Made by a program: the position numbers and the translations under genes. The notes beneath the pieces are model-generated. The model made no database searches and was not told where the DNA came from. It was given only the letters and a program-made list of their open reading frames with translations. Below, piece by piece: positions 8,647 to 18,156 of a stretch of 64,000 nucleotides of DNA. How positions within the stretch are numbered: the first letter of the stretch is position 1; every line of letters starts with the position of its first letter. Source of the DNA: Streptomyces griseofuscus (GTDB lineage: Bacteria; Actinomycetota; Actinomycetes; Streptomycetales; Streptomycetaceae); NCBI RefSeq assembly GCF_014673495.1, contig NZ_CP051006.1:868001-932000 (forward strand), read 5' to 3'.

Positions 8647-9782
8647 CGGGCCGCTCCCACAAGGGCGTTCGGCGCGGAACGGGCGAGGGGGTCGGCGACG
8701 CGGGTGCAGCGCGTCCAGCGGGTGACGGTGCGCTCCCGTGGATCGCCGATCTCGTCGGGGTCGTCGGCCGGCGGATGCCCGAGCAGGTCGTGGCGGTGGC
8801 AGTAGGGGTCGTCGAAGACCGTGCCGACGTACCGCTCGGGGCCGTCGGGGAAGACGGTGGCGATGCGGTGCTCCGGGGGCGCGGTGCGGGCCACCCAGCG
8901 GGCGACGAGGGCGACGGCGCCGACGCTCCAGCCGCCGGTGGCGTAGTGATGGCGGGCCAGGCGCCGGGCGGCCCACACGGACTCGGGGGCGGCGACCCAG
9001 TGGACCTCGTCGAAGAGGTCGTAGGCCACATTGCGGGGGTGGATGCTGGAGCCGAGGCCGCGCATCAGACGAGGCCCGGCGGGCTGTCCGAAGATGGTCG
9101 AACCGGTCGTGTCGACGCCGACGATCCGCAGGTCGGGGAAGTAGCCGCGCAGGACGGAGCCGATGCCCGCGGAGTGTCCTCCGGTGCCGACGGAGACCAC
9201 CAGGGTGTCGATCCGGCCGAGTTGGGCGAGGAGTTCATGGGCGAGCGGCGCGTACGCGGCGATGTTGTCCGGGTTGTTGTACTGGTCCGGGCACCAGGCG
9301 TCCGGGCGCAGCGCGAGGAGTTCCGTGACGCGCCGCCGCCTGGCCTCCTGCCAACCGCCGTGCGGGTGCGGTGTGTCGACGACGTCGATCTCGGCGCCGT
9401 ACGCGGTGAGCAGGCCGGTCATCAGCGGTTCCATGCCGGGGTCGGTGACGACGGTGACCGGATGGCCGTACGTCGCCCCGGCCAGCGCCAGGCCGAGGCC
9501 CAGGGTGCCGGAGGTCGACTCGATGAGGGGTGCGCCGGGCACGAGCGGTCCGCGCTCCCGGGCGGCGCGGACCATGTGCAGGGCGGTACGGTCCTTGATC
9601 CCGCCGGGGTTGTGGCCTTCGAGCTTGGCCCAGAAGCCGCGGTCGGACGTGGTGAAGGGGGCGCCGATCCACAGGACGGGCGTGCCGCCGACGAGGCCGG
9701 CCGGGGTGTGCAGGGGGCGTTTGGCGTCGGCCAGGATCTGGGCCGCGGGCATCGGCCGTGCGGTGGGGGTGGGTTGGTTCAT
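8643..9782 (-). CDS. PLP-dependent cysteine-synthase-family enzyme
   Basis: The product is 379 residues and has fold type II PLP signatures. PLP lysine sits in [13 protein letters not shown] (about residue 60), the substrate-anchoring loop is [11 protein letters not shown], and a phosphate-binding glycine loop is [13 protein letters not shown]. Compared with O-acetylserine sulfhydrylase (about 310 residues) it carries an extra C-terminal tail of about 60 residues with [14 protein letters not shown] choose ATG 9782 over ATG 9791 because GGGAG then stands 9 bases upstream instead of abutting the start. It probably catalyses beta-replacement or beta-elimination on an O-activated serine or cysteine. 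The exact reaction is unknown. It is translationally coupled to the downstream MFS gene. Confidence 0.8.
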   Translation of the reverse strand: MNQPTPTARPMPAAQILADAKRPLHTPAGLVGGTPVLWIGAPFTTSDRGFWAKLEGHNPGGIKDRTALHMVRAARERGPLVPGAPLIESTSGTLGLGLALAGATYGHPVTVVTDPGMEPLMTGLLTAYGAEIDVVDTPHPHGGWQEARRRRVTELLALRPDAWCPDQYNNPDNIAAYAPLAHELLAQLGRIDTLVVSVGTGGHSAGIGSVLRGYFPDLRIVGVDTTGSTIFGQPAGPRLMRGLGSSIHPRNVAYDLFDEVHWVAAPESVWAARRLARHHYATGGWSVGAVALVARWVARTAPPEHRIATVFPDGPERYVGTVFDDPYCHRHDLLGHPPADDPDEIGDPRERTVTRWTRCTRVADPLARSAPNALVGAAR

Positions 9783-9899
9783 GGCGTGCATCTCCCGCGG
9801 CCGGCGCCGTACGGGGCGACCGGCCGGTGGCTGTGGAAAGGGGGCGGAGGTGATCGTCCGCCGTGCGGCCCACGGGTGTGGGGCACGGCGTGGGAGCGA

Positions 9900-10343
9900 T
9901 CAGGTCCGCCACACGCCGAGTCGGGCTCGGGTCTCCGCGGCGGGTGGTGCCGGAGGCCGTGGGTCGAACCGGTGCCGCGCCGGTGGGGCAAAGAGGTGGA
10001 GGTACCCGGGCGCGGCCGGTGGAACGGCGGCGAGCAGCGGCGCGCCCGTACCGGCCTCACGCGGCTGGACAGTCGGCTGGTCCAGACCCGAGCAGTGGGC
10101 TTCCCCGTCGGGGGCGGGTGCGCGCTGCCCGGCCGCGGTCACCCCGGGCCGGTTGGCGGGAAGCTGCCCGCAGGCGGTCGCCGAGGTCTGTGCCAGGGCG
10201 TCGGCGCGGGCGTCGGGGGACGCCGTCGGGCCGTGGCAGCAGCCGAAGAGGTGGAGGAGCGTGGCGAGCAGCAGGACGAGCACCGCTCCGGGCCGCGGGG
10301 CGGAGCGGTCGTATCGCGTGGAGGACGCAGCCCGCATGGGCAC
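9900..10343 (-). CDS. Small hydrophobic secreted or membrane protein, unknown function
   Basis: A 147-residue product (GTG 10343, or ATG 10337 two codons later) has one N-terminal membrane segment, AVLVLLLATLLHLFGCCHGP. An Ala/Pro-rich tail follows, ending with YLHLFAPPARHRFDPRPP. The LLLATLLHLxxCxHGP pattern is common in short uncharacterised Streptomyces proteins with a signal anchor. GC-rich third positions support it being real. It lies between the PLP gene and the metalloregulator on the same strand, without obvious coupling. I cannot assign a function. Confidence 0.5.
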   Translation of the reverse strand: MPMRAASSTRYDRSAPRPGAVLVLLLATLLHLFGCCHGPTASPDARADALAQTSATACGQLPANRPGVTAAGQRAPAPDGEAHCSGLDQPTVQPREAGTGAPLLAAVPPAAPGYLHLFAPPARHRFDPRPPAPPAAETRARLGVWRT

Positions 10344-10401
10344 GAAGAGTAGCCCGGTGTGTGCGTGACGTAATCGTCAACCGGCGCCCTGACGTGGGGG
10401 G

Positions 10402-10827
10402 TTACGGGGCGATGTTCACCGCATCGGGTGAACTCTCCAGCTCCGGTTCCGGCTCGGGCAGGGCCAGGTGGTCGGCGGCGTCGGCCAGGCCGAGGCGGAG
10501 ATGTTCGACGTGGTAGATGGCCTGGTCGATCAGTTCCGCGACGTGGTTGTCGTAGAGCGAGTACACGATGGAGCGGCCTTTGCGGGTGCCCACCACGAGA
10601 CCGAGGTTGCGCAGGAGGCGCAGTTGATGGGAGCAGGCGGACTGCTCCATGCCGACCTCGGCGGCCAACTCGGTCGCGGGCAGGGGACCTTCGCGCAGCC
10701 GGGCGAGGATCAGCAGCCGTGAGGGAGTCGCCAGCGCCTGGAGGGTGGTGGCGACTTTGGCGGCGCTGGTTGCGTCCAGGCGGCCGCGTGGAACGCGACC
10801 TGCCGGCGGTGCGGCTCCATGACCCAT
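10402..10827 (-). CDS. ArsR/SmtB metalloregulator, NmtR-like (Ni/Co sensing)
   Basis: I start at ATG 10827 so that the 141-residue protein begins MGHGAAP. Mycobacterium tuberculosis NmtR also starts MGHG, and its N-terminal amine and His3 take part in nickel binding. The winged helix follows (LQALATPSRLLILARL, then MEQSACSHQLRLLRNLGLV). Helix alpha-5 keeps the D-x-H and H-x-x-H ligand pattern in YDNHVAEL and IYHVEHL. The His that follows in NmtR (HLHL) is Arg here, so the affinity may differ. It should repress the divergent P1B-4 ATPase until Ni(II) or Co(II) binds. An ATGAATG-N6-CATTCAT operator lies between the two genes. Confidence 0.85.
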   Translation of the reverse strand: MGHGAAPPAGRVPRGRLDATSAAKVATTLQALATPSRLLILARLREGPLPATELAAEVGMEQSACSHQLRLLRNLGLVVGTRKGRSIVYSLYDNHVAELIDQAIYHVEHLRLGLADAADHLALPEPEPELESSPDAVNIAP

Positions 10828-10858
10828 GGGGCTATCGTACGGCACCATTGATGAACAC

Positions 10859-10890
10859 ATGAATGCCTCTTCATTCATTCCTGTTATGGT
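10859..10890 (+). promoter_or_regulatory. Metal-responsive operator and leaderless promoter for the P1B-4 ATPase
   Basis: ATGAATG (10859-10865), six bases and CATTCAT (10872-10878) form an AT-rich inverted repeat typical of ArsR/SmtB sites. TATGGT (10885-10890) follows at once and ends 7 bases before ATG 10898. The repeat would therefore cover the -35 region and block polymerase. Confidence 0.7.
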
Positions 10891-10897
10891 GGCGGCC

Positions 10898-12874
10898 ATG
10901 TCTTCCACTCTTCTGCGTGAGGCGCCGCCCGGTGTCGACCGCGCGACCGTGGCGCCCGGCCGTCGCACCCGGATCCTCGCCGTGCCCGAGGCCCGCTGGG
11001 CGGCCGCGGCTCTGGTGCTGTTCCTCGTCGCGCTGCCGCCGTATCTCGCCGGTGCGCCGGCCTGGGCATGGGGACCGCTGTTCGCGGCCGTCTACGCGAG
11101 CGGCGGCTGGGAGCCGGGCTGGGCCGGGCTCCGGGCGCTGCGGGAGAAGACCCTGGACGTGGATCTGCTGATGGTGGTCGCCGCGCTCGGGGCCGCGTCG
11201 ATCGGGCAGGTTCTGGACGGCGCGCTGCTGATCGTCATCTTCGCGGTCTCCGGGGCGCTGGAGGCGATCGCCACCGCCCGCACCGCCGACTCGGTACGCG
11301 GCCTGCTCGATCTCGCCCCGGCCACGGCCGCCCGGCTCGCCGACGACGGCACCGAGGAGACGGTGCCGACCGGGCGGCTCTCGGTGGGCGAGGTGATTCT
11401 GGTACGGCCCGGTGAGCGGATCGGCGCCGACGGCCGGGTGCTGGCCGGGTCGGGCGAGGTGGACCAGGCCACGATCACCGGCGAGCCGCTTCCGGTGACG
11501 AAGGGGCCGGGTGACGAGGTGTTCGCCGGGACTTTGAACGGCACCGGCGCGCTACGGGTCAAGGTCGAACGGGACCCGTCGGACTCGGTGATCGCCCGCA
11601 TCGTTGCCATGGTCGAGGAGGCGTCCGGGACCAAGGCGCCGACCCAGTTGTTCATCGAGAAGGTGGAACAGCGGTACTCGATCGCGATGGTGGCCGCCAC
11701 CGTCGCGTTGTTCGTGCTTCCCCTGCTCTTCGGTGCCGCGCTCCGGCCGACCCTGCTGCGGGCCATGACTTTCATGATCGTGGCCTCGCCCTGTGCGGTG
11801 GTGCTGGCCACCATGCCGCCGCTGCTCTCGGCCATCGCCAACGCCGGCCGCCATGGGGTGCTGGTGAAGTCGGCCGTGGTCATGGAACGCCTCGGCCAGA
11901 TGGACGCGGTGGCCCTGGACAAGACCGGCACGCTCACCGAGGGCGCCCCGCGGTTGACGGACGTGCGCCCGCTCCCCGCTTCCGGGCTGGCCGAGGACGA
12001 GGTGCTGCGGCTCGCGGCCGCCGCCGAGCACCCCAGCGAGCATCCGCTGGCCCGTGCCGTGGTGGACGCCGCCCGCGCCCGGGGGCTGGACATTCCGCAG
12101 GTGGAGGACTTCGGCTCCACTCCCGGCACGGGCGTGACCGCCGTCGTCGACGGTGCCTCGGTCGCGGTCGGCAGTCCCGCCCGGCTGCTCGGCGGCGGCC
12201 GGACGCACCCGGCGGGCGTGGTCGCGGCGGAGTTGGAGGACGAAGGCCGTACGGCCGTACTGGTCACCGTCGAGGGGGACCCCGTGGGAGTGCTGGGCAT
12301 CGCGGACCGGCCGCGCCCGGACGCGGCGGCCACTGTCGCCGCGCTGACCGCTCTCGCGGGAGCCGCGCCGCTGCTGGTCACCGGGGACAATCCGCGTGCC
12401 GCCGCCCGGCTGGCCGAGGAGGTCGGGATCACGGACGTACGCGCCGGTCTCCTGCCGCAGGACAAGGTCGCCGCCGTTCAGGAGCTGGCGCGGGCCGGAC
12501 GAAGGGTCCTGGTGGTCGGCGACGGGGTCAACGACGCCCCCGCGCTCGCCGCCGCGCACACCGGCATCGCCATGGGCCGGGCCGGTTCCGACCTCGCGCT
12601 GGAGACCGCCGACGCGGTGATCCTCCGCGACGAACTCGCCGCCGTCCCCGCCGTCGTACGGCTTTCCCGCCGGGCCCGGCGCCTGGTGGTGCAGAACCTG
12701 GTCGTCGCCGCGGTGTTCATCACCGGCCTGGTCGTGTGGAACCTGGCCGGCACCCTGCCGCTGCCGCTCGGCGTCGCCGGGCACGAGGGGTCCACCGTGA
12801 TCGTCGGGCTCAACGGACTGCGTCTGCTGGCGGACGGTGCCTGGCGCCGGGCGGGTGCGGGGAGCGGGCGGTGA
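10898..12874 (+). CDS. P1B-4-type transition-metal efflux ATPase (CtpD/CtpJ-like)
   Basis: This 658-residue P-type ATPase has the phosphorylation motif DKTGTLTEG, the actuator loop TITGEPLPV and the hinge GDGVNDAPALA. Its membrane signatures are SPCAVVLA in the sixth-type helix and HEGST near the C-terminus. The SPC plus HEGxT pair defines the P1B-4 subgroup, which exports Co(II), Ni(II) or Fe(II). No N-terminal metal-binding domain is present, as expected for that subgroup. The start at ATG 10898 is preferred to upstream ATGs because it follows a -10 box at leaderless distance and upstream starts would run through the operator. It is divergent from the NmtR-like sensor, its likely repressor. 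Confidence 0.9.
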   Translation: MSSTLLREAPPGVDRATVAPGRRTRILAVPEARWAAAALVLFLVALPPYLAGAPAWAWGPLFAAVYASGGWEPGWAGLRALREKTLDVDLLMVVAALGAASIGQVLDGALLIVIFAVSGALEAIATARTADSVRGLLDLAPATAARLADDGTEETVPTGRLSVGEVILVRPGERIGADGRVLAGSGEVDQATITGEPLPVTKGPGDEVFAGTLNGTGALRVKVERDPSDSVIARIVAMVEEASGTKAPTQLFIEKVEQRYSIAMVAATVALFVLPLLFGAALRPTLLRAMTFMIVASPCAVVLATMPPLLSAIANAGRHGVLVKSAVVMERLGQMDAVALDKTGTLTEGAPRLTDVRPLPASGLAEDEVLRLAAAAEHPSEHPLARAVVDAARARGLDIPQVEDFGSTPGTGVTAVVDGASVAVGSPARLLGGGRTHPAGVVAAELEDEGRTAVLVTVEGDPVGVLGIADRPRPDAAATVAALTALAGAAPLLVTGDNPRAAARLAEEVGITDVRAGLLPQDKVAAVQELARAGRRVLVVGDGVNDAPALAAAHTGIAMGRAGSDLALETADAVILRDELAAVPAVVRLSRRARRLVVQNLVVAAVFITGLVVWNLAGTLPLPLGVAGHEGSTVIVGLNGLRLLADGAWRRAGAGSGR

Positions 12875-13017
12875 GACCTGGTGCCGTGGCCGTCCGGGCG
12901 ATCCGCGCAGCCGACACCGGGGGGCCGTGCGCGAGCCGGTGACCAGGCCGGTGGCCAGCAGGGCGGTGGCCGTACGACGCGAGGGGTAGCTCGCTCCGTG
13001 GAAGACGGCGATCCTGA

Positions 13018-13287
13018 CGTCGGTCAGGAACCATCAGCCCGGGGGCGGTTCGGACCGAGGTCCAGGCGGGATCCGTCGCCGAGGTCGCCGGTCTCCTCTT
13101 TGGCCTGCCGCTGCCCGCGACCGCGATCGCCGCCCTGGTCATCGGGGTCGGTACATGGCTGCCGCCGGCCGTGCGAAGCCGCTCGGAGCCGGACGCGGTT
13201 CACCGCCGTAACGGCCCGTCGCCGCTCAGGGGACGCGCAGGGCCAGTACGGCGACATCGTCGTTCTGGACGTCGCTCATCCGGGTGA
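13018..13287 (+). pseudogene. Possible C-terminal remnant of a membrane-protein gene
   Basis: This plus-strand frame has GC-rich third positions and encodes TEVQAGSVAEVAGLLFGLPL followed by PATAIAALVIGVGTWLPPA. It looks like a hydrophobic segment of a transporter, then degenerates. It has no start codon after the in-frame TGA at 13015 and runs into the antisense of the phosphatase gene. The rest of the 351-bp gap after the ATPase holds nothing else I can support. This is a tentative gene fossil. Confidence 0.25.
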
Positions 13288-14527
13288 GCAGTTCGTCCCG
13301 GAAGACGGCCAGTGGCTCGCGGGCGAGTGCCGCCGCGTGCTGGCGCAGCCGGGTCAGACCGCGGCCGATGTCCTCGCCGGGGCGTTCGACGAGTCCGTCG
13401 GTGTACAGGAGGAGGGTGGCGCCGGGCGGCAGGGTGACGGTCGCCGTCTCCCGGGCGAGCGAGGGGTCGACCCCGAGGATGGGGGCGTGCCCTTCCTCCA
13501 GCAGCAGTGTGTGGCCGTCGGGCTGGGCCAGCAGGGGTGGGAGGTGGCCGGCGTTGGTCCAGGTGAGCCGCCACGGCCCGGCGTCGGGGGTCTCGATGCG
13601 CGCGATGACGGCCGTCACCAGCTCGATGCTGGTCAGGCCCTGCATCACCTTGTCCAGGCGGCACATGATGCCGGCCGGGTCGTCGCCGCCGCTGTCGTAG
13701 GCGAGTGCGCGCAGCATGTTGCGCAGCTGCCCCATCCGGACGGCGGCGGCGAGGTCGTGGCCGACCACGTCCCCGATGGCGAGAACGGCCGAGCCGTCGG
13801 GCAGCGGGAAGGCGTCGTACCAGTCGCCGCCGACCTCGGCCCGTTCGCGGGCGGCCAGATAGCGGGTGGCGAGCTGGAGGTGGTCCAGGCCGGTCAGGTC
13901 GGGCAGGAGGGAGAGCTGGAGCTGCTCGGCGGTGTGCTCCTGGAGCGCGTACAGCCGGGCGTTGTCCAGGGCTAGGGCCGCGCGGTGGCCGAGGTCGGCG
14001 GCGAGCGCCTGCTCCTGCTCGTCGAACGCCGGGGCTCCGGTGCGGCGGACGAAGGTGAGGGCGCCCAGCCCTTGCCGACGTACCCGCATGGGCACGATCA
14101 GCGCGCTGTGGGCGCCGAGCGCCCGGTACAGGGACCACTGGGCGGCGCGCAGCGGGTCGCCCGGGCCGGGTTCGCCGAAGTCGGTGACCACGACGGGGCC
14201 CGCGCCCCGCAGCACCTTCGCCAGCGCGCAGGCCGAGTCGTCCGGGCCGGGGAGCAGCCCGCCGGAGAGCACGCGCAGCGCCCGTTCGGTGTCCCGGTCG
14301 GTGACCATGAGACGTCGCACCCCCTCACCTTCGACGACGTCCACGACACAGGCGTCGGCCAACTGGGGCACGACCAGTCGGGCGAGCCTGCGCAGCGACT
14401 CCTGCGCGTCCAGACCGGAGGCCAGCGCGCGGCTCACATCGGCGAGCAGCCGCAGCCGGGCTGCGGCGACCTCCGGTGGCAGCTCCTCGGACGCAACGGC
14501 CGCCGGTGGCGTCGGCTCTCGTTTCAT
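13226..14527 (-). CDS. GAF-domain PP2C (SpoIIE/RsbU-type) serine phosphatase
   Basis: The product is 433 residues, taken from ATG 14527 (GGAGGAG 5 bases upstream). An upstream extension lacks coding character. Residues 25-190 form a GAF-like sensor domain (RLRLLADVSRALASGLD to HRAALALDNARLY). Residues 200-433 form the PP2C catalytic domain, with the metal-binding blocks RAEVGGDWYDAF and AIGDVVGHDLAAA and the terminal DDVAVLALRVP. Such proteins dephosphorylate anti-sigma-factor antagonists in partner-switching pathways. No anti-sigma or STAS gene is next to it, so the partner is unknown. Next to it is a 329-bp gap (14528-14856) in which I see no gene. Confidence 0.85.
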   Translation of the reverse strand: MKREPTPPAAVASEELPPEVAAARLRLLADVSRALASGLDAQESLRRLARLVVPQLADACVVDVVEGEGVRRLMVTDRDTERALRVLSGGLLPGPDDSACALAKVLRGAGPVVVTDFGEPGPGDPLRAAQWSLYRALGAHSALIVPMRVRRQGLGALTFVRRTGAPAFDEQEQALAADLGHRAALALDNARLYALQEHTAEQLQLSLLPDLTGLDHLQLATRYLAARERAEVGGDWYDAFPLPDGSAVLAIGDVVGHDLAAAVRMGQLRNMLRALAYDSGGDDPAGIMCRLDKVMQGLTSIELVTAVIARIETPDAGPWRLTWTNAGHLPPLLAQPDGHTLLLEEGHAPILGVDPSLARETATVTLPPGATLLLYTDGLVERPGEDIGRGLTRLRQHAAALAREPLAVFRDELLTRMSDVQNDDVAVLALRVP

Positions 14528-14856
14528 GACGCTCCTCCGGGCGTCCCTGGGGCGGTCGGGAGTCGTCCGGACCGCCTGTCCGGTGGGATCGCGGATAACG
14601 GCCGGCAGCGCGGCGCCGACCGGGCGGTCGCACACGGCGAGCCTGATCGCCGTCTTACGCACCGATGCCCCGCCGGGGTGCCGCGCAATCCCTCCTCACT
14701 CCCCCTGACCACCGGCGTCGGACGTCGTCGGCAGCCGTGCCGTGGAGACGGGACGGACGGTGGAGGGGCCCACCGCCAACCGCGGCACGGCGGCGCCGAC
14801 GGTCCCTGCCCGACGCAGGGTGGTGATCCGGATGGACAAAGACCAGGGCCGGACGG

Positions 14857-15902
14857 GTGCAGGCCGAGAGTGGGCGGGCGGTCGGGGTGGTCGTCCGGTG
14901 GCCGCAGGCCGGTGGCGGCCCGCACCGCCTGTGCCCCTTCTACGACGGGAAGTGGGAGCTCATCAACGGCTATGTCGGCGGCACCCCCTCGCTGCCGAAC
15001 CAGGCGTTCGCCAACGCTCTCTACCGCACCGCCGACCACCGCTGGATGATGCCGTTCGACATCTACCCCACCATCAAGGTCGCCGCGCAGCGGCTGCTCG
15101 GTGCGGGCGGGGTGCCCGAGGACGTGGCGGCCGCGATCTCCAAGTGCGCGGATCCGACCGCGCCGTTCGACGGGGTGCGTGCCCTGGGCATGGGCCACAT
15201 CATCGCGGGCGCCGGAGCCGGCCGCGCCCTCGCCCTGCACGGCGCCGATGTGCTGAACCTGTGGCGGCCCTACGAGCTGGAGCACGATGTCACCTACCTG
15301 ACCACCGGCGTGGGCGTGCGCTCCGCCACGGTCAGCCCGTACACCCGGGAGGGCTGGCCCGGATCCACGAACTCCAGTCCGGCGCCGATGTCCTCTACGC
15401 CAACCGCCGCCCGGGCCTGATCCACGCGACGGTCTCACTGAACGGCCGTAGCGGTCCCTGGAAGAACTGCCTGGGCTTCGACCGGACCGCGGGCGCGCTC
15501 ACCGGACTGCTCCATCTGGAGGGCGACGGCGACAAGCCGGCCCTGCCGCCCATCACCGTCGTCAACGACTAACTGGTCTCGTGGTTCATGACGGCCGGCA
15601 TCGCCGAGGCACTGCGCCGCCGTGCCGTGGACGGCGGCGGCTACCGCGTCCATGTCTCGCTGTCCCGGGTCGCCCTGTGGATCCTGTCGATGGGCGTCTT
15701 CGACACGTCGTACGCCGAGGAGATCGCGGGCACCGGCGAGCTGCACGCCTACCCGGACCCCGAGGTCTTCACCGCCGAGACGCCGCTCGGCCACTGCCAG
15801 GGCGTCACCGACCAGGTGAAGATGTCGGACACCCCCGGCACCTACCGGCAGGTCCTCGTGCCCCGCGGTTCCCAGCGGGCACAGTGGCTGCCCACCGCCT
15901 GA
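14857..15902 (+). pseudogene. CaiB/BaiF family III CoA-transferase, broken by a frameshift and a nonsense codon
   Basis: The homology runs over three pieces. The first, from 14857, includes PFYDGKWELINGYVGGTPSL and AGAGAGRALALHGADVLNLW, the family's dinucleotide-like CoA-site block. A one-base change near 15350-15360 moves the frame to the second piece (GADVLYANRRPGLIHATVSL, then LPPITVVND). That piece ends at TAA 15570-15572, exactly where the family has D-Y-L/V (GAC TAA CTG, presumably from TAC). The same frame then continues as SWFMTAGIAEALRRR to 15902. Two independent lesions, one a clean Tyr-to-stop change, make this a true pseudogene. The pre-lesion enzyme would have moved CoA between carboxylic acids. 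Confidence 0.8.
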
Positions 15903-15930
15903 TCCGCCGCGCGGCGCAACCGGGTTCGTG

Positions 15931-18156
15931 TCACCCCGGTACGGGTTCGCGGTCCGGGTGGGCCGGGTCGAGGGTGAAGAGTTTGCCGTCGGAGGCCGCG
16001 AGGACCAGCGCGCCCTTGTCGAACCACACCGTGGGCAGCAGCCCGCTGTCCAGCACCTCCGCGCGGGCCGAGGACTCCCACAGCAGGAGGCCGCGGGCCG
16101 TGTCGAGAGCGGCCACCCGGCCGCTCCCCCCGGCCAGGTACACGGTGCGGCCGTTCGGATCCACCGAGACCTGGCCCGGCGTCTCCAGGGTCGTATGGCT
16201 CTGCCACAGCCTGGCCCCGGTCACGGCCGAGACGGCCGTGACCATGCCGCTGGAGGTGGCGAAGTAGAGCGTGCCGCGGGCCAGGGTCGGGAGCCCGCCC
16301 CGATACCGCTCGGGCAGCGGGGTCAGCGCACGCTCGCCGGTGCGCGGGTCGACGCGCACGATACGGGTGTAGACCAGGTCGGGGCTGTCGGGCGCGGGGT
16401 TGTCGGTCGATTCCACGAAGACCAGCCGGCCGTCCAGGGCGCCGATGAAGCTCCGCTGCTGGGCGGGGGACGCCAGGGTGCGCGCGGAGCCGTCGGCGGG
16501 GTCGACCACGAGGAACCTGGTGAGGTGCGAGCCCTCCGCGCGGGTGATGCACTCCACGTACGGGCGGTTCCCGGCGGCGAGCGGATAGCAGTCGTATCCG
16601 GCGGGTATGGGGATCCGTCCGCGTACCGTTCCGTCGCGCGCCGAGCGGACGGTCACCGCGCCGCCGTCGCCCTCCTGGGTCATCGTCACCCCGGCCGCGT
16701 AGGCCGAACCGAGACTGTCGGGGCGCACCGGGTGGGACCAGAGCTGTGCGCCGCTCGTGGCGTCGAGGGCGAGGACGGACTGCGACCGGCCCGTGCCGGC
16801 CGAGCCGGTGACCGTCAACTCCACGAGCACCACGCCCTCGTACGTGCCGAGGGTGTTCGTGACGTACCGGTCGGCCGGGACCCCGGCGGGCGCGATGCCG
16901 GCGCGCCACAGGGTGCGGCCGGAGGCGGCGTCGATCCGCTCGGGGAGGAGTGCGCTGCCCGCGCAGTAGAGGGCGCCGGCGTCCGGTACGCAGTCCGGTG
17001 TCCGGTTGCCGTCGTATCCAGGTGCCTTCCGCACGCCCTTCTCGGCGTCGGCGGCCGCGGTCGTCTGCCAGGGTTTCCAGCCGGCCGGGAGCGGGGTCCA
17101 GCGTCCGCCGGCCGTGGCTCCAACCTGTACCGTGCCGCCACCGTCGCCACCGCTGTCGCCCGGCGGGTCGAGCAGGAGATAGCCGTTCAGGGCGGCGGCC
17201 AGCACTCCGGACACGGCCAGCAGCACGCGCGGTCCGCGCCTTCGGGGGCGCTGGTCCGCGGTCGTCGGGGCGCCGGTGGCGGGCGGATCCGCGGGCCGCG
17301 CGGAGGGCAGCCGCAGTGTCATCGTCCGCGGTTCGCCCGGTGACAGCTCCGGCAGGGCCTCGGCGAACTCCTGGGCCAGCCGGTCCGGTGCGGGCCGGTC
17401 GACGGGCTCCTTGGCCAGGCAGCGCTCCAGCACCGCGCGCACGGATCCGGTCACCCCGTCGAGCGCGGGCTCGTTGTGGACGACCCGGTAGCCGGTCAGA
17501 TAGGGGCTGTCGGCGTCGAAGGGGCCGCGTCCGGTGACGCACCACACCAGCAGCGCGCCGAGCGAGAAGACGTCGGAGGCGGGGCCGACCGTACGGGCGT
17601 CGGTGAACTGCTCGGGGGACATGAAGGGCGGGGTGCCGATCACCTGCCCGGTCTCGGTGAGGGTGTGGTGGCTCTCCACGGCCCGGGAGATGCCGAAGTC
17701 GATGACGCGCGGGCCGTCCTCCGCCATCAGGACGTTGGCCGGTTTCAGATCGCGGTGCACCACCCCGGCCCGGTGGATGTCGCGCAGCGCCTCCACCAGA
17801 CCCAGCGCCAGCGGCCGCAACTCGGTGACGCGCAACGGTCCTTGGTCGCGGACATGGTCCGCGAGGGACCGGCCGCGCACGTACTGGGTGGCCATCCAGG
17901 GCGCGTCGGCCTCCGGGTCGGCGTCCACCACGGCCGCGGTGAAGGCGCCGCTCACCCGGCGGGCGGCCTCGATCTCCTGCCGGAACCGGGCCCGGAAGAC
18001 GGGGTTCTGGGCGTATTCGGCATGGACGACCTTGACGGCGACCTCGCGTCCGGAACGTGATCTGCCCCGGTAGACCCTGCCCATGCCGCCGGCGCCGAGC
18101 CGGTCGACCAACTTGTAGCCGCCGACGGATCTCGGGTCGTCCTTGTGTAGCGGCAC
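15931..18156 (-). CDS. Transmembrane Ser/Thr protein kinase with extracellular PQQ-type beta-propeller
   Basis: I use GTG 18156 (GGGGAGGGG just upstream), giving 741 residues. Residues 12-270 are a Hanks-type kinase: glycine loop LGAGGMGRVYRG, ATP Lys in EVAVKVVH, catalytic HRDLKPANVL, DFGISR, and the activation segment GTPPFMSPEQF. A Pro-rich linker and one membrane helix (RVLLAVSGVLAAALNGYLLL) follow. The rest is an extracytoplasmic repeat domain with propeller strands (TLYFATSSGMVTAVSAVTGA, then VYLAGGSGRVAALDTA). This is the common actinobacterial sensor-kinase layout. The signal and substrates are unknown. It stands alone beside the broken CoA-transferase. Confidence 0.88.
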   Translation of the reverse strand: MPLHKDDPRSVGGYKLVDRLGAGGMGRVYRGRSRSGREVAVKVVHAEYAQNPVFRARFRQEIEAARRVSGAFTAAVVDADPEADAPWMATQYVRGRSLADHVRDQGPLRVTELRPLALGLVEALRDIHRAGVVHRDLKPANVLMAEDGPRVIDFGISRAVESHHTLTETGQVIGTPPFMSPEQFTDARTVGPASDVFSLGALLVWCVTGRGPFDADSPYLTGYRVVHNEPALDGVTGSVRAVLERCLAKEPVDRPAPDRLAQEFAEALPELSPGEPRTMTLRLPSARPADPPATGAPTTADQRPRRRGPRVLLAVSGVLAAALNGYLLLDPPGDSGGDGGGTVQVGATAGGRWTPLPAGWKPWQTTAAADAEKGVRKAPGYDGNRTPDCVPDAGALYCAGSALLPERIDAASGRTLWRAGIAPAGVPADRYVTNTLGTYEGVVLVELTVTGSAGTGRSQSVLALDATSGAQLWSHPVRPDSLGSAYAAGVTMTQEGDGGAVTVRSARDGTVRGRIPIPAGYDCYPLAAGNRPYVECITRAEGSHLTRFLVVDPADGSARTLASPAQQRSFIGALDGRLVFVESTDNPAPDSPDLVYTRIVRVDPRTGERALTPLPERYRGGLPTLARGTLYFATSSGMVTAVSAVTGARLWQSHTTLETPGQVSVDPNGRTVYLAGGSGRVAALDTARGLLLWESSARAEVLDSGLLPTVWFDKGALVLAASDGKLFTLDPAHPDREPVPG

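Noticed and set aside
8601..10352. 583-codon plus-strand open frame
   Set aside because: It is antisense to the PLP and membrane-protein genes, low in complexity, and has no ribosome site or recognisable fold.
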